Source of the DNA: Bacteroidota bacterium | GTDB lineage: Bacteria; Bacteroidota; Bacteroidia; Bacteroidales; JAAUTT01 | NCBI GenBank assembly: GCA_021779665.1 | Contig: JAJYAG010000003.1 | Location: 1-64,000, forward strand | Direction: 5' to 3' | DNA length: 64,000 bases | Made by a program: the position numbers and the translations under genes | In this document: positions 8,945-17,302 of the stretch, one piece after another | Numbering within the stretch: position 1 is the stretch's first letter | Layout of the letters: each line of letters opens with the position of its first letter | The notes under the pieces: model-generated | Databases searched by the model: none | Seen by the model: only the letters and a program-made list of their open reading frames with translations | Told to the model about the DNA's origin: nothing

Positions 8945-9679
8945 TTACAACCCTATTGTTAATCCTGCCACCCCATAGTTCAACAGGGTAAAGTTGTATA
9001 CCTCATCATTGTCGGCGCCACCTTCCAGGATACGGTAACCGGCCCGAAGAGTAAAGATTTCCCAAAACTTCCAGGTAGCTGCAAGCATTACATCTTCGGC
9101 TCTCCCTTGTTTTGCGCCCAGAGCATCACCGTCCAGCAATAGCCCCAGACGGTCGTTCATGTGCCAGTGAAGCCTGAAGTTCACAATGGGAACAAAGCCT
9201 ACATTGGTTTTCGTTCCTTTACTCTGGCTGCTTTGCAGCGTTATTTCGGCATCGCGTATTTTGGCCGTGAAACCCAATCCGAATTCCAGCGCTTCTTTTT
9301 TGACAATATCATACCGGTATGTCAATCGGTACGAGTTAAACCTGTAAGTAGACCTGAGTTCAGTATTCGCAGGAAAACTTGCATCGTCAAATATTACCGG
9401 TTTATTCATGGAACCTTTGCCGTTGATTGTCAGTGGAGCATAAAGTAGCGAAAATGTATGCCTGTTAATCCGGTATCCTCCACGAAGTCTGAAAAATGCT
9501 TTAGATTCAGGCTTTATATCGTCTTTTAAAGATATCAGTGTGCCTCCATCGCCAGGAATGCGCACATCGTTATAACCTGAGGAAACAACGCCACTTTCGA
9601 AATCAATAAAAGTCTGAGATCGTAAAGAAGCTGCAAGGAAAAGCAGTAACACTAAAAAGATATACCGAATGCTGCTCAT
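8945..9679 (-). CDS. Outer-membrane beta-barrel protein, function unknown
   Basis: Translation from the ATG at 9679 gives a clean Sec signal peptide (MSSIRYIFLVLLLFLAAS, cleavage near RSQ); an upstream in-frame ATG at 9724 would put 15 polar residues before it and is less likely. The mature 225 residues alternate hydrophobic and polar residues in strands rich in aromatic residues and glycine, and finish with YGVAGLTIGL, a typical final barrel strand. There are no enzymatic motifs. It resembles the outer-membrane beta-barrel proteins of unknown function common in Bacteroidetes. It is divergent from the BlaI regulator, and the two share a 166-base control region. Confidence 0.65.
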   Translation of the reverse strand: MSSIRYIFLVLLLFLAASLRSQTFIDFESGVVSSGYNDVRIPGDGGTLISLKDDIKPESKAFFRLRGGYRINRHTFSLLYAPLTINGKGSMNKPVIFDDASFPANTELRSTYRFNSYRLTYRYDIVKKEALEFGLGFTAKIRDAEITLQSSQSKGTKTNVGFVPIVNFRLHWHMNDRLGLLLDGDALGAKQGRAEDVMLAATWKFWEIFTLRAGYRILEGGADNDEVYNFTLLNYGVAGLTIGL

Positions 9680-9770
9680 AGTCGTGTGTTTAGGATTTAA
9701 ACAACTGCCAGCCAAAAATGTCATTCGCTACCTTCAAACTTTATCAGGTTTGTAAATAAACTTTAACAAT

Positions 9771-9823
9771 AGTTAAATAACTGCAAAAATAGTTGACAAA
9801 CTTAAAAAATAGTTGTATGTTTG
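9771..9823 (+). promoter_or_regulatory. Phased operator repeats overlapping the BlaI/M56 promoter
   Basis: Three copies of AATAGTT place AGTT at 9771, 9791 and 9811, exactly 20 bases apart, or two helical turns. The first two are dyads of the form AGTT-N4-AACT. A promoter lies on them: TTGACA at 9793-9798 and the Bacteroidetes -7 box TATGTTTG at 9816-9823, 17 bases apart. BlaI-family repressors bind short dyads over their own promoter as dimers, so these repeats are the likely autoregulatory operator. Confidence 0.75.
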
Positions 9824-9845
9824 TTTTGAATTTAATTGAGAAGCT

Positions 9846-10226
9846 ATGATTAAAAAGTTAACCAATGCCGAAGAAGACGTAATGCAGATTCTATGGGATC
9901 TGGGCAAGGGATTTGTTAAAGATGTTATTGACCGGATGCCTGATCCTAAACCTCCTTATAACACCGTTTCGACTGTAATTCGTGTTCTTGAAAAAAAAGA
10001 TTTCATTACCCACAAACAATATGGGAATACCTATGAATACTATCCCAAAGTGACTAAGGAAGATTACACTAAAGTCCACTTTGGCGATTTCATGCAGAAT
10101 TATTTCAACAACTCTTTTCCTAAAATGGCGGCATTTTTTGCCCGCGAGAATAACATCACCATGAAGGAGCTGGAAGAAATTATGCGCTTGACTGAAGAAG
10201 AAATTAAAAAATCCAATAAACAATAA
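9846..10226 (+). CDS. BlaI/MecI/CopY-family transcriptional repressor
   Basis: The 126-residue protein has the family layout. A winged helix occupies residues 1-75 (LTNAEEDVMQILWDLGKG at the start; PPYNTVSTVIRVLEKKDFI as recognition helix and following segment), and a C-terminal dimerization helix pair runs to residue 120. In BlaI and MecI the repressor is inactivated by proteolysis after the partner M56 sensor detects a signal. The gene lies 3 bases before such an M56 protein and behind repeated dyads that overlap the promoter, so autorepression is expected. A link to beta-lactams is not shown: no beta-lactamase is adjacent, and related pairs in Bacteroidetes serve other signals. Confidence 0.92.
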   Translation: MIKKLTNAEEDVMQILWDLGKGFVKDVIDRMPDPKPPYNTVSTVIRVLEKKDFITHKQYGNTYEYYPKVTKEDYTKVHFGDFMQNYFNNSFPKMAAFFARENNITMKELEEIMRLTEEEIKKSNKQ

Positions 10227-10229
10227 TAT

Positions 10230-11846
10230 ATGGTACCAATACTTGAATATATTGTAAAATCGGCCGTGTCGCTGGCGGTATTTTATTCTTTTTATTGGGT
10301 ATTCCTAAGAAAGGACACTCATTTTGTCCTGAACCGGGTGATACTTATTTCATCGTTAATACTTGCTTTTATTCTTCCGTTGATTAACCTGAACATTGAT
10401 CAGCCCGAGCCTGTGATTCCAACGCTTAATATAAACTTTGATGAACCTGTTGGCGCGGTTTCCGCAATCTCTCCTGCTGAAAAAGCGGGGTGGAGCACCT
10501 GGGAATTCATAACCTTAATTTATCTTGCCGGGGCAGCTTTTGTCCTTTTAAGGCTTGTTTACCAAAGCATTTATATGCAGGCGCTTTCACGACTTTCGAA
10601 ATCGGAAAAGCAAAGCGACTTTACCCTTGTTTACATGAAGAAAGATATAATTCCCTTCTCGTATTTCAATAAGATATTTATTCCTGAATCAGTCTCGGCT
10701 GAAAATGGATTACAAAGCATTATAGACCATGAAAAATCACATTTAAGGCAAATGCACTTTGTGGATCTTTTTCTGGTTGAAGTTATTACAATAATTCAAT
10801 GGTTTAACCCTTTTGCATGGCTTTACGAGCGTTCTGTAAAGGAAGTGCACGAGTATCTTGCCGACAGGTCGGTACTCAGCAGGGGGTATAACCAGGGGAA
10901 TTACCAGGCATTACTAGTAAATCAGGCAATGGGAGGACCGGTATTCACTATTGCCAATCAATTCAATCAATCACTTATTAAAAAACGAATTGTTATGATG
11001 ACAAAAATGAAATCACCCCGACTGGCGCAGTTAAAAAGTTTTCTGCTGCTGCCTGTAATTGCCATAATACTCATGGCTTATAACCAGCCCGAAAAAGCTG
11101 TTGAGGTTCTAAGCAGTCTTAATCCCGAAGCTTCTTTGATGCCTGCTTCAACTCCATCGCCGCAACCGGTTAATTTTCAGTCTTCTACCACACCATCTTT
11201 AAAAAAACGTGTAAGTAATGTTAAAGCTGAACAGATAAAAATTGTTGGTAAGGTTGTGAATAGTGAAACAGGTAAGGATATGCCGGGAGTTGCCATAGTA
11301 ATAAAAGGTACAACTACCGGAACGATTACTGATGATGCCGGCGATTTTGCCATTCTTGTGCCCGACAAAGATGCTGTTCTTGTATTTTCAAGTGTTGGAT
11401 ACAATACACAACTTATTCCTGTTAAAAATAGTGACAGGATGTACGTTAAAATGGAGGAAAGTATAGTTAAAATTAATTTATCAGGGCCTAACTCATTAAT
11501 TGCGAAAGACAAACCCGCAAGTTTTGAAAAATCGCCCGGAGATACCTATGTTGTTATAGAGGAACTTCCCAGCTATCCGGGAGGAACAGATGCTCTTAAA
11601 AAATTTATTGCTGAAAACCTGAATTATCCTGCTGATGCAAAGGGAAAGATTACTGGAATGGTAACGGTAAACTTTGTTATTGACAAAGAAGGGAACATAG
11701 TAAATCCAAAGGTTAGTAAAAGTGTATATCCTTCCATGGATAAAGAAGCGTTAAGAGTTGTAAAGTTGATTAAAGGATGGAAACCCGCAATGCAGAATGG
11801 CAAACCTGTCGCCTGCAAGGTAAGTTTGCCGGTTATATTTAAATAA
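10230..11846 (+). CDS. M56-family (BlaR1-like) membrane metallopeptidase with carboxypeptidase-regulatory-like and TonB C-terminal domains
   Basis: Three N-terminal membrane helices (about residues 10-28, 36-52 and 92-112) precede a gluzincin domain with His167-Glu168-x-x-His171 (HEKSH) and a downstream glutamate in HEYLAD near 209. A fourth helix lies near residues 262-280. The BlaR1 penicillin-binding sensor domain is absent. In its place the extracytoplasmic part has a carboxypeptidase-regulatory-like beta-sandwich (about 335-405) and a TonB C-terminal domain (about 455-538, ending GKPVACKVSLPVIFK). The TonB domain suggests sensing of, or contact with, outer-membrane transport. It should act with the BlaI repressor, cleaving it or triggering its cleavage. 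The M56-TonB arrangement is common in Bacteroidetes, with unknown signals. Confidence 0.9.
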   Translation: MVPILEYIVKSAVSLAVFYSFYWVFLRKDTHFVLNRVILISSLILAFILPLINLNIDQPEPVIPTLNINFDEPVGAVSAISPAEKAGWSTWEFITLIYLAGAAFVLLRLVYQSIYMQALSRLSKSEKQSDFTLVYMKKDIIPFSYFNKIFIPESVSAENGLQSIIDHEKSHLRQMHFVDLFLVEVITIIQWFNPFAWLYERSVKEVHEYLADRSVLSRGYNQGNYQALLVNQAMGGPVFTIANQFNQSLIKKRIVMMTKMKSPRLAQLKSFLLLPVIAIILMAYNQPEKAVEVLSSLNPEASLMPASTPSPQPVNFQSSTTPSLKKRVSNVKAEQIKIVGKVVNSETGKDMPGVAIVIKGTTTGTITDDAGDFAILVPDKDAVLVFSSVGYNTQLIPVKNSDRMYVKMEESIVKINLSGPNSLIAKDKPASFEKSPGDTYVVIEELPSYPGGTDALKKFIAENLNYPADAKGKITGMVTVNFVIDKEGNIVNPKVSKSVYPSMDKEALRVVKLIKGWKPAMQNGKPVACKVSLPVIFK

Positions 11847-11860
11847 TCAAAAAATAAAGG

Positions 11861-11892
11861 GGCTGACTTGTAGTGTTTTACTGAAGTCAGCC
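11861..11892 (+). other. Inverted repeat downstream of the M56 gene
   Basis: GGCTGACTT and AAGTCAGCC form a 9-bp perfect stem with a 14-base loop, 14 bases after the M56 stop. No T run follows on the plus strand, so it is a weak terminator or mRNA-stabilising hairpin rather than a clear intrinsic terminator. Confidence 0.55.
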
Positions 11893-11915
11893 TCATATAA
11901 ATTCAATTCTATTTC

Positions 11916-12659
11916 ATGCACAAGCCTTTGGTTTTTGTTGGGCTTTTATTTCAAATTTTAGGGTCTTCAGGCCTTGCTCAGGTATCGGATCCCAAAAGTT
12001 TAAGCTTCAGTAAAGCAGATAGTCTTCAAAACCAGCTAACACCAGCCTCTTTGTGTCTCGAAGGAGAGTTGATCCTTAATTTATATGAACAGGAACATCG
12101 GTTCCCTTTCAAAAGGTTAATTAAGCATCCGGATAAATTAGTCACCATTTCCGAATTCGAGGGCAGGAAAAGGATCAGTGGTTTCGATGGTGAGAAATTT
12201 TGGGTCATGAATGAAGAGGTAATTAATAGCAGCAGGAGTATTGATATAATTTCGTCGCGTGTACAGGCAAATCTGGAAGGGCTCTCGAAATTTTACCGTA
12301 ATAATCAGGTTCGTTCTGTTGAGCAGACAGAGCTGAATAATTCAACTTATTTAAAGTTAACAGTCATAACAAATGACGGATATACCCTGCATTATTTTTT
12401 AAATACCAAAACCAATCTCCTGGAAATCCTTCAGATTCCCCTTGAAGAACCTTCCACGGGCAGGTTGAATATGACCGAGTACCGTTACTCAGATTACCGG
12501 GAAATTGATGGCATAATTTACCCTTTCAGAAAAGAATACTTTTTTAATCATGAGTTGAAATCGGTAGAACGTATTCGGAGTATTACGGTAAATTGTGAAA
12601 CAGACGATAAAATGTTTTCAAAGTCATCGGTATTATCCGTTTTGCAGCAATACCTTTAA
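11916..12659 (+). CDS. Secreted LolA-fold-like protein
   Basis: A Sec signal peptide (to about residue 21, SSGLAQ) is followed by alternating strands with the features of LolA/LolB-type half-barrels: ISEFEGRKRISGFDGEKFWVMN in the middle and TEYRYSDYREIDGIIYPFRKEY near the end. The last element is a hallmark of the outer-membrane lipoprotein-sorting-like proteins of Bacteroidetes. No lipobox is present, so the protein should be periplasmic. It lies 69 bases after the M56 gene on the same strand and may be co-transcribed. A role in binding a lipid or hydrophobic ligand is inferred from the fold only. Confidence 0.6.
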   Translation: MHKPLVFVGLLFQILGSSGLAQVSDPKSLSFSKADSLQNQLTPASLCLEGELILNLYEQEHRFPFKRLIKHPDKLVTISEFEGRKRISGFDGEKFWVMNEEVINSSRSIDIISSRVQANLEGLSKFYRNNQVRSVEQTELNNSTYLKLTVITNDGYTLHYFLNTKTNLLEILQIPLEEPSTGRLNMTEYRYSDYREIDGIIYPFRKEYFFNHELKSVERIRSITVNCETDDKMFSKSSVLSVLQQYL

Positions 12660-12737
12660 TTTGTTATTCATTTACAATTCATTTCCTTAAACTAATCCAA
12701 TCCGCCGACTGTTTTATTAGTCTAAAAGTTAAGCGAA

Positions 12738-13751
12738 ATGAATGATACAAATAAAATATTAGCATGGGGGGCCGTTGGTTTAGGTGCCGGATTTGCATTA
12801 AGCTATATGCTCCGTGAAAAAGAGGAGTACTCAGTTAAAAACAAAGTAGTACTTATAACCGGCGGATCCCGCGGACTTGGTTTAAATCTCGCCCGTCATC
12901 TGCTTGCCGAAGGAGCAAAGGTTGCCATCTGCGCCCGGAGCGAAAAGGAGCTGGAAAGCGCTGCTCTGGAACTCAGCACTATAGATGAAGTGCTGGCAAT
13001 TCAATGCGATGTTGCCGACAAGTGGCAGGTAGATGCTATGGTAGACGAGATAAGAGATAAATTTGGATCGGTTGATGTTTTGATTAACTGTGCCGGTATT
13101 ATTCAGGTAGGCCCTTTCGAAAACATGACAGTGGACGATTTTGACGATGCCATGAAAATTCACTTCTGGGGAGCGCTTTATACAACCATGTCGGTGCTCG
13201 AAGATATGAAAGCCAAAGGTGGAGGCCGGATCGTTAATATTTCCTCCATTGGTGGAAAAGTTACTGTTCCACATCTGTTACCCTATACATCCAGTAAATT
13301 TGCCCTTACCGGATTTTCACAAGGCTTGCGTACCGAGCTGAAGAAGTATAATATCCTGGTTTCGACCATTACCCCCGGGTTGATGCGTACCGGCAGCATT
13401 CATAATATAACACTGAAAGGCCAGCACGAAAAAGAATATGCCGGATTCAGCATTATGAGTGCTATGCCGCTGATAACCGTAAGCGCGGGCTATGCTGCCA
13501 GGCGTATTGTTAAAGCTCTTAAGAGAGGAGAAGGTTCTGTTACGATATCTTTCCCTGCAAAATTACTGGCAGCTTTTTACCAGCGATTTCCGGGATTTTC
13601 AACGGACATTTTTGCTCTCATTGACCAGATCCTGCCAGGAGCAACTTCATCCAACAGGAGCAAACGATCAGAGGAAAGTTATTCAAGACTTTCGCCGTCC
13701 ATTTTAACCGTAATGGCCGATCATGCTGCAATTGACAATAACCAGATATAA
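12738..13751 (+). CDS. Short-chain dehydrogenase/reductase, membrane-associated
   Basis: The classical SDR fold is complete: the nucleotide-binding TGGSRGLG at residues 41-48, NCAG at 117-120, the catalytic Ser near 169 and Tyr183-x-x-x-Lys187 in YTSSK. The N-terminal 25 residues (AWGAVGLGAGFALSYML) are hydrophobic and probably form a membrane anchor. A C-terminal extension of about 60 residues beyond the core includes RFPGFSTDIFALIDQILPG. The substrate cannot be deduced; similar anchored SDRs act on lipids or sterol-like compounds. It is probably monocistronic and is followed by a palindromic repeat that could act as a terminator. Confidence 0.88.
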   Translation: MNDTNKILAWGAVGLGAGFALSYMLREKEEYSVKNKVVLITGGSRGLGLNLARHLLAEGAKVAICARSEKELESAALELSTIDEVLAIQCDVADKWQVDAMVDEIRDKFGSVDVLINCAGIIQVGPFENMTVDDFDDAMKIHFWGALYTTMSVLEDMKAKGGGRIVNISSIGGKVTVPHLLPYTSSKFALTGFSQGLRTELKKYNILVSTITPGLMRTGSIHNITLKGQHEKEYAGFSIMSAMPLITVSAGYAARRIVKALKRGEGSVTISFPAKLLAAFYQRFPGFSTDIFALIDQILPGATSSNRSKRSEESYSRLSPSILTVMADHAAIDNNQI

Positions 13752-13784
13752 AATAGACCGCTATCAGGAATTCTGTTAAGGTCG

Positions 13785-13817
13785 AAATCTTTCAGGTTTT
13801 TAAAACCTGAAAGATTT
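13785..13817. repeat. 33-nt perfect palindrome, copy 1
   Basis: Arms AAATCTTTCAGGTTTT and AAAACCTGAAAGATTT (16 bases each) flank a single T, between the SDR gene and the PHP gene. The 25-base core is identical to the copies at 18055 and 58981; only the outer bases differ. It would form a strong hairpin in RNA from either strand and probably ends SDR transcription. Confidence 0.9.
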
Positions 13818-13831
13818 TTAAAGCAAAATAT

Positions 13832-13847
13832 CCTGTATTTTTACAGG
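13832..13847. other. Short inverted repeat before the PHP gene
   Basis: CCTGTA and TACAGG flank TTTT, 16 bases upstream of the PHP-domain start codon. The position suits an operator or a leader hairpin. No matching copy was found elsewhere in the window. Confidence 0.35.
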
Positions 13848-13862
13848 TTTAATGCGAGAAAT

Positions 13863-14432
13863 ATGCAGCTTAAACAGGATTTACATATACACACCGTTTT
13901 TTCAACAGGCGATGGCGCTATTGTTCCGCAACAAACAGTGGATCTGATAGCAGCCATGAATCATTCTGAAATAATTGGCATAAGTGATCACTTTGATTAT
14001 TTATTGGGTCCTGTTTTTGAAACTTACCGGAAAGCTGTCCAAAAATTTGGTTTTATGCTTGGAACAGAAGTGGATGGCGATGGCTGGGTGGACGAAGCAC
14101 TGCAGTATCCTTTCGATTATTATGTTTATCACTGTTATAATTCAAGCTCCGCATACAGAGGCGCCGAGAAACTGGTAGAAACAGGAAAACCTGTAATTAT
14201 TGCTCATCCTCAGGCGCTCGATACCGATCTTAAAAAAATTCCACCTCAGGCTTTGGTCGAAATAAATAACCGCTATGTTTTTCGTTACGACTGGCGGAAA
14301 TACTATACTCCACATTTGAAGCAATTCCGGTTTATTCTCGGGTCGGATGCCCACCAGCCGCATTGGCTAAACCATGTGGTTGCTGGTTATGTGGCCAGGG
14401 AACTTGGAGTAGAGAATACAATAATTTTTTAG
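13863..14432 (+). CDS. PHP-domain phosphoesterase-like protein
   Basis: Metal-binding motifs of the PHP (polymerase and histidinol phosphatase) superfamily are all visible: DLHIHT at residues 6-11, GISDHFD near 39-45, a glutamate in LGTEVDG near 62, YHCY near 85-88, IAHP near 110-113 and LGSDAH near 160-165. At 189 residues it is shorter than HisK-type histidinol phosphatases and closer to the compact YcdX-like members. It should be a trinuclear-metal phosphoesterase in the cytoplasm. No histidine-biosynthesis genes are nearby, so a general phosphatase role is more likely. It converges on the flavin reductase-like gene with one base between their stops. Confidence 0.85.
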   Translation: MQLKQDLHIHTVFSTGDGAIVPQQTVDLIAAMNHSEIIGISDHFDYLLGPVFETYRKAVQKFGFMLGTEVDGDGWVDEALQYPFDYYVYHCYNSSSAYRGAEKLVETGKPVIIAHPQALDTDLKKIPPQALVEINNRYVFRYDWRKYYTPHLKQFRFILGSDAHQPHWLNHVVAGYVARELGVENTIIF

Positions 14433-14433
14433 T

Positions 14434-14988
14434 TTATTCCACCAATTCGCCGGGCTGAACAAATTTGTCATTTCCAAGGTGGTGAAGTGTTTTGCCCATA
14501 TCTTTTTCGGGAATCAACCTGTCGCGGTAACTGCCTTTAATGGCTTTGGCATTGATAACTTCGCCCATTACAATTGAAACACCGTCTTCAATTATCTCCC
14601 GTATTTTATTACATTCAATATAAGCAATACAACCGACAGGTACCGGGAGCTGATATTTCTCTGACAAGGCATATTCAACACCAAACTTCTGAAGTTTATT
14701 CACCTCCGATCCGGAGCAACTTCCCATTTCGCGCACCAACTTTAACTGAGAAGAATGAGGAATGCAAACCACAAACTTGCCTGTTTCGCGGATGTTAGCA
14801 TAAGTTTTATGCTTAACATCGGTTACAAACAGGAGCTTTGTTGCCGGCTCATAATCAACCGGGCAATGCCAGGCAATAGGAGCCAGGTTGAGGTTTTCTT
14901 CCATATCCGATGTGCTTACTAATATTAAAGCACCCGTGTTTAGGAGCCGGTAAGCCTCATTAGGTGGGATGTTGAGATAAATTGCCAT
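14434..14988 (-). CDS. Flavin reductase-like (FMN-binding split-barrel) protein
   Basis: The 184-residue sequence matches flavin reductase-like split-barrel proteins: LILVSTSDMEENLNLAPIAWHCPVDYEP at the start, where such proteins carry V-S-x-x-x-x-G-x-x-N-x-x-P, and FVVCIPHSSQLKLVREMG in the middle, followed by IECNKIREI and GEVINAKAIK. Such proteins bind FMN and reduce flavins with NAD(P)H or act on unknown substrates. The distal part agrees with the flavoredoxin-like group of anaerobes. It converges on the PHP gene and begins about 75 bases from the end of the next minus-strand gene. No partner monooxygenase is nearby. Confidence 0.8.
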   Translation of the reverse strand: MAIYLNIPPNEAYRLLNTGALILVSTSDMEENLNLAPIAWHCPVDYEPATKLLFVTDVKHKTYANIRETGKFVVCIPHSSQLKLVREMGSCSGSEVNKLQKFGVEYALSEKYQLPVPVGCIAYIECNKIREIIEDGVSIVMGEVINAKAIKGSYRDRLIPEKDMGKTLHHLGNDKFVQPGELVE

Positions 14989-15063
14989 AACAAATAACTG
15001 TTTAGAGGTTAGTTCATTAATCTTATAACTGAAATGAAAGCGATTTCAGATTTATACGGAAAA

Positions 15064-16236
15064 TTATTTGTTTGGTATTAAAATGTTATCAATAGTTTCT
15101 CCCTTTAGGTTAATGACCTGAATGTTAAGCTCTTTTTCGTTGGCTTCGGCTTTTAAAACCGTGTTGTTGGAGTTTGCAATCACCGGAAATTGATTGAGTC
15201 CTGGTTGAGGTTTCTGATTTACATACCGGTGAAGATGACCGCATAGCATTACCTGGATTCCACCTTGGTTCAATACAGGAACAAACTTATCAGCTATTTC
15301 CTGTTCCCCGAACCAACCGCCAAAGGGAGGCATGTGAATAATAGCCACTTTGTAAGGTGCATCTTTATATACTTTACTTTGTAAGGCCGATTTTAGCCAT
15401 TGAGCCTGTTTGGTGCGGTATTCGGTATATGCTGTAATGTCAGAATATTCCATATCGGAGTCGGGTTTATCCTCCCCGCAATCCATCACGACAAAGCATA
15501 CAGGACCCTGCCTGAGCAGATAATACAAATTACCGTTTACGCCTGGGAAGTATTTGTAGAACCCGCTGGCGAACTTGCCTCTGGTTTCATGGTTTCCTCT
15601 TGCATAATACATCGGTTTTTCCTTTGCAAAAACTTTGATGGCGGTGTCCATAAAATTGGCAAACATTTGCGATTCGTCTCTTAAATCGCTTGCCATGTCT
15701 CCGTTAAAGAAAACCATATCGGCCTTTTTGTAATCGCCAATTTTAAGCAATCCGGTCAGCAGATCATTTTTTCCGTGAATATCATTCACCATAAGAAATG
15801 AAATGCTTTTACTGTTTTGATTACTTGTTGTGAACGTCAGTGGTTTTGCGCTGTAAACATTGGTGGCAACTGTGTTTCCATATTGAATTTTGAAACCTTC
15901 GTGGCTTAGAACTTCCTTTGAATAAATCCGGTAGCGATACCTTGTTGATGGTTTTAATCCTTCCAGGTTTACTGAATGAACCGTGGAAACATTTTTTATG
16001 CCATGAAGCGTGGCAAAATATTTGGGTCGCGCTGTTTTGTAAAAATGAGAGCTGTCATCAGGGGCAAGTTCAACCCAGGCCACTGCCGGACGATTTGTAG
16101 TCCAGACGATGATGACACTTGAATCGCTCAGGTTCTGAAGATATGGGCCGTGCGTAATATTAAAATCTTCCTGGGCAAAGCAATTGAATGAAAGAGCAAT
16201 TAAAAAGCTCAGTATGAAAAGAGATTTGATTTGCAT
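15064..16236 (-). CDS. Secreted metallophosphoesterase with purple-acid-phosphatase-type N-terminal domain
   Basis: A signal peptide (to about residue 21, NCFAQ) is followed by a fibronectin-III-like domain at about 25-130 (GPYLQNLSDSSVIIVWTTNRPAV, as in purple acid phosphatases). The calcineurin-like phosphoesterase domain follows, with the metal motifs VNDIHGK, NGDMASD, RGNHETRG, IIHMPP and CGHLHRY in the usual order. It should hydrolyse phosphomonoesters or diesters in the periplasm. It is divergent from lipA. Family membership is secure; the substrate is not known. Confidence 0.88.
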   Translation of the reverse strand: MQIKSLFILSFLIALSFNCFAQEDFNITHGPYLQNLSDSSVIIVWTTNRPAVAWVELAPDDSSHFYKTARPKYFATLHGIKNVSTVHSVNLEGLKPSTRYRYRIYSKEVLSHEGFKIQYGNTVATNVYSAKPLTFTTSNQNSKSISFLMVNDIHGKNDLLTGLLKIGDYKKADMVFFNGDMASDLRDESQMFANFMDTAIKVFAKEKPMYYARGNHETRGKFASGFYKYFPGVNGNLYYLLRQGPVCFVVMDCGEDKPDSDMEYSDITAYTEYRTKQAQWLKSALQSKVYKDAPYKVAIIHMPPFGGWFGEQEIADKFVPVLNQGGIQVMLCGHLHRYVNQKPQPGLNQFPVIANSNNTVLKAEANEKELNIQVINLKGETIDNILIPNK

Positions 16237-16355
16237 ATAAACTTTTTTAGGCAGATAGTGTTAGAATCGTGTTTTTTTACAATGTTATACAATCTTTCTC
16301 TGGAATCATAGAGAAGCACCTATGTTTCTTTGGCGAAAAGGAGATGTAAAACAGG

Positions 16356-16384
16356 TTTCTGCAAAATAAATTGAAGTATCTTTG
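16356..16384 (+). promoter_or_regulatory. Candidate lipA-lipB promoter
   Basis: The -7 box TATCTTTG (16377-16384) matches TAnnTTTG, and TTTC at 16356-16359 lies 17 bases upstream as a degenerate -33 box. A start near 16391 would leave a 15-base leader before the ATG at 16406. Confidence 0.55.
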
Positions 16385-16405
16385 CAATTTGTTGAAAATA
16401 TAATT

Positions 16406-17302
16406 ATGTCGGACGAGGCGAAATACCTGAGAAAACCCGAGTGGCTTAAAATAAAATTACCCAAAGGCGAAAACTTTACAAAAGTTAACCAGCTGGTAAA
16501 TAAGAACAGTCTCCATACCATTTGTACCAGTGGTAGTTGTCCAAATCATGCCGAGTGCTGGGGAAACGGCACCGCTACTTTTATGATTCTGGGAGATGTT
16601 TGTACGCGTTCCTGCAAATTCTGCAATGTTAAAACCGGCAGACCTTTGCCTCCCGATTGGACAGAACCGCGCTGCATCGCCGAAACCATCGGAGAAATGA
16701 ATCTGAAGCATTGTGTGCTTACCAGTGTTGATCGCGACGATCTTCCTGATGGCGGAGCTGAGCTTTGGGCTGAAACTATCCGGCAGGTTAAAAAGCACAG
16801 TCCCGGTATCACTATGGAAACTTTAATCCCCGACTTTGATGGGCGTGTTGAGCATATTCATAAAATTATTGATGCCGGCCCCGAGGTAATATCGCATAAC
16901 CTTGAAACCGTAGAAAGGCTTACTCCTCAAATTCGTACGAAAGCGAAATATGCAACCAGTCTGAGTGTGCTGAAAATGATAGCCCAGGCAGGAGTAACCG
17001 CTAAATCGGGCATAATGCTGGGCTTAGGCGAAACAGAATCTGAGGTACTCCAAACCATGGACGATCTTCTGAAAGTAGGTTGTAAAGTATTTACAATCGG
17101 GCAGTACCTGCAGCCTACACGGAGTCATTATCCGGTTAAAGAATATATTACTCCTGCAAAGTTTGAGGAATATAAAAAGATTGGTCTTGAAAAAGGATTT
17201 ATGTTCGTGGAAAGTGGGCCGCTGGTACGATCGTCGTATCACGCAGAACGACATGTGCCACCTAAAATAGCTTGCAAAAATTTATCTATCTCACCCGAAT
17301 GA
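16406..17302 (+). CDS. lipA: Lipoyl synthase
   Basis: Translation from the ATG at 16406 gives MSDEAKYLRKPEWLKIKL, the normal beginning of the family; the longer TTG-initiated frame adds only eight atypical residues. The auxiliary-cluster cysteines (Cys40, Cys45, Cys51 in CTSGSCPNHAEC) and the radical-SAM triad (Cys66, Cys70, Cys73 in CTRSCKFC) are intact, as is the C-terminal RSSYHAE with the serine ligand. The enzyme inserts two sulfurs into octanoyl groups on lipoyl-dependent enzymes, using two [4Fe-4S] clusters. Its stop overlaps the lipB start (ATGA), giving a lipA-lipB operon for the complete octanoylation and sulfuration route. Confidence 0.97.
   Translation: MSDEAKYLRKPEWLKIKLPKGENFTKVNQLVNKNSLHTICTSGSCPNHAECWGNGTATFMILGDVCTRSCKFCNVKTGRPLPPDWTEPRCIAETIGEMNLKHCVLTSVDRDDLPDGGAELWAETIRQVKKHSPGITMETLIPDFDGRVEHIHKIIDAGPEVISHNLETVERLTPQIRTKAKYATSLSVLKMIAQAGVTAKSGIMLGLGETESEVLQTMDDLLKVGCKVFTIGQYLQPTRSHYPVKEYITPAKFEEYKKIGLEKGFMFVESGPLVRSSYHAERHVPPKIACKNLSISPE

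Noticed and set aside
9680-9724. Upstream ATG for the outer-membrane beta-barrel protein
   Set aside because: It would place polar residues before a clean signal peptide that starts at 9679.
16382-16405. TTG start extending lipA by eight residues
   Set aside because: The ATG at 16406 gives the normal family N-terminus, and the TTG overlaps the predicted -7 promoter box.
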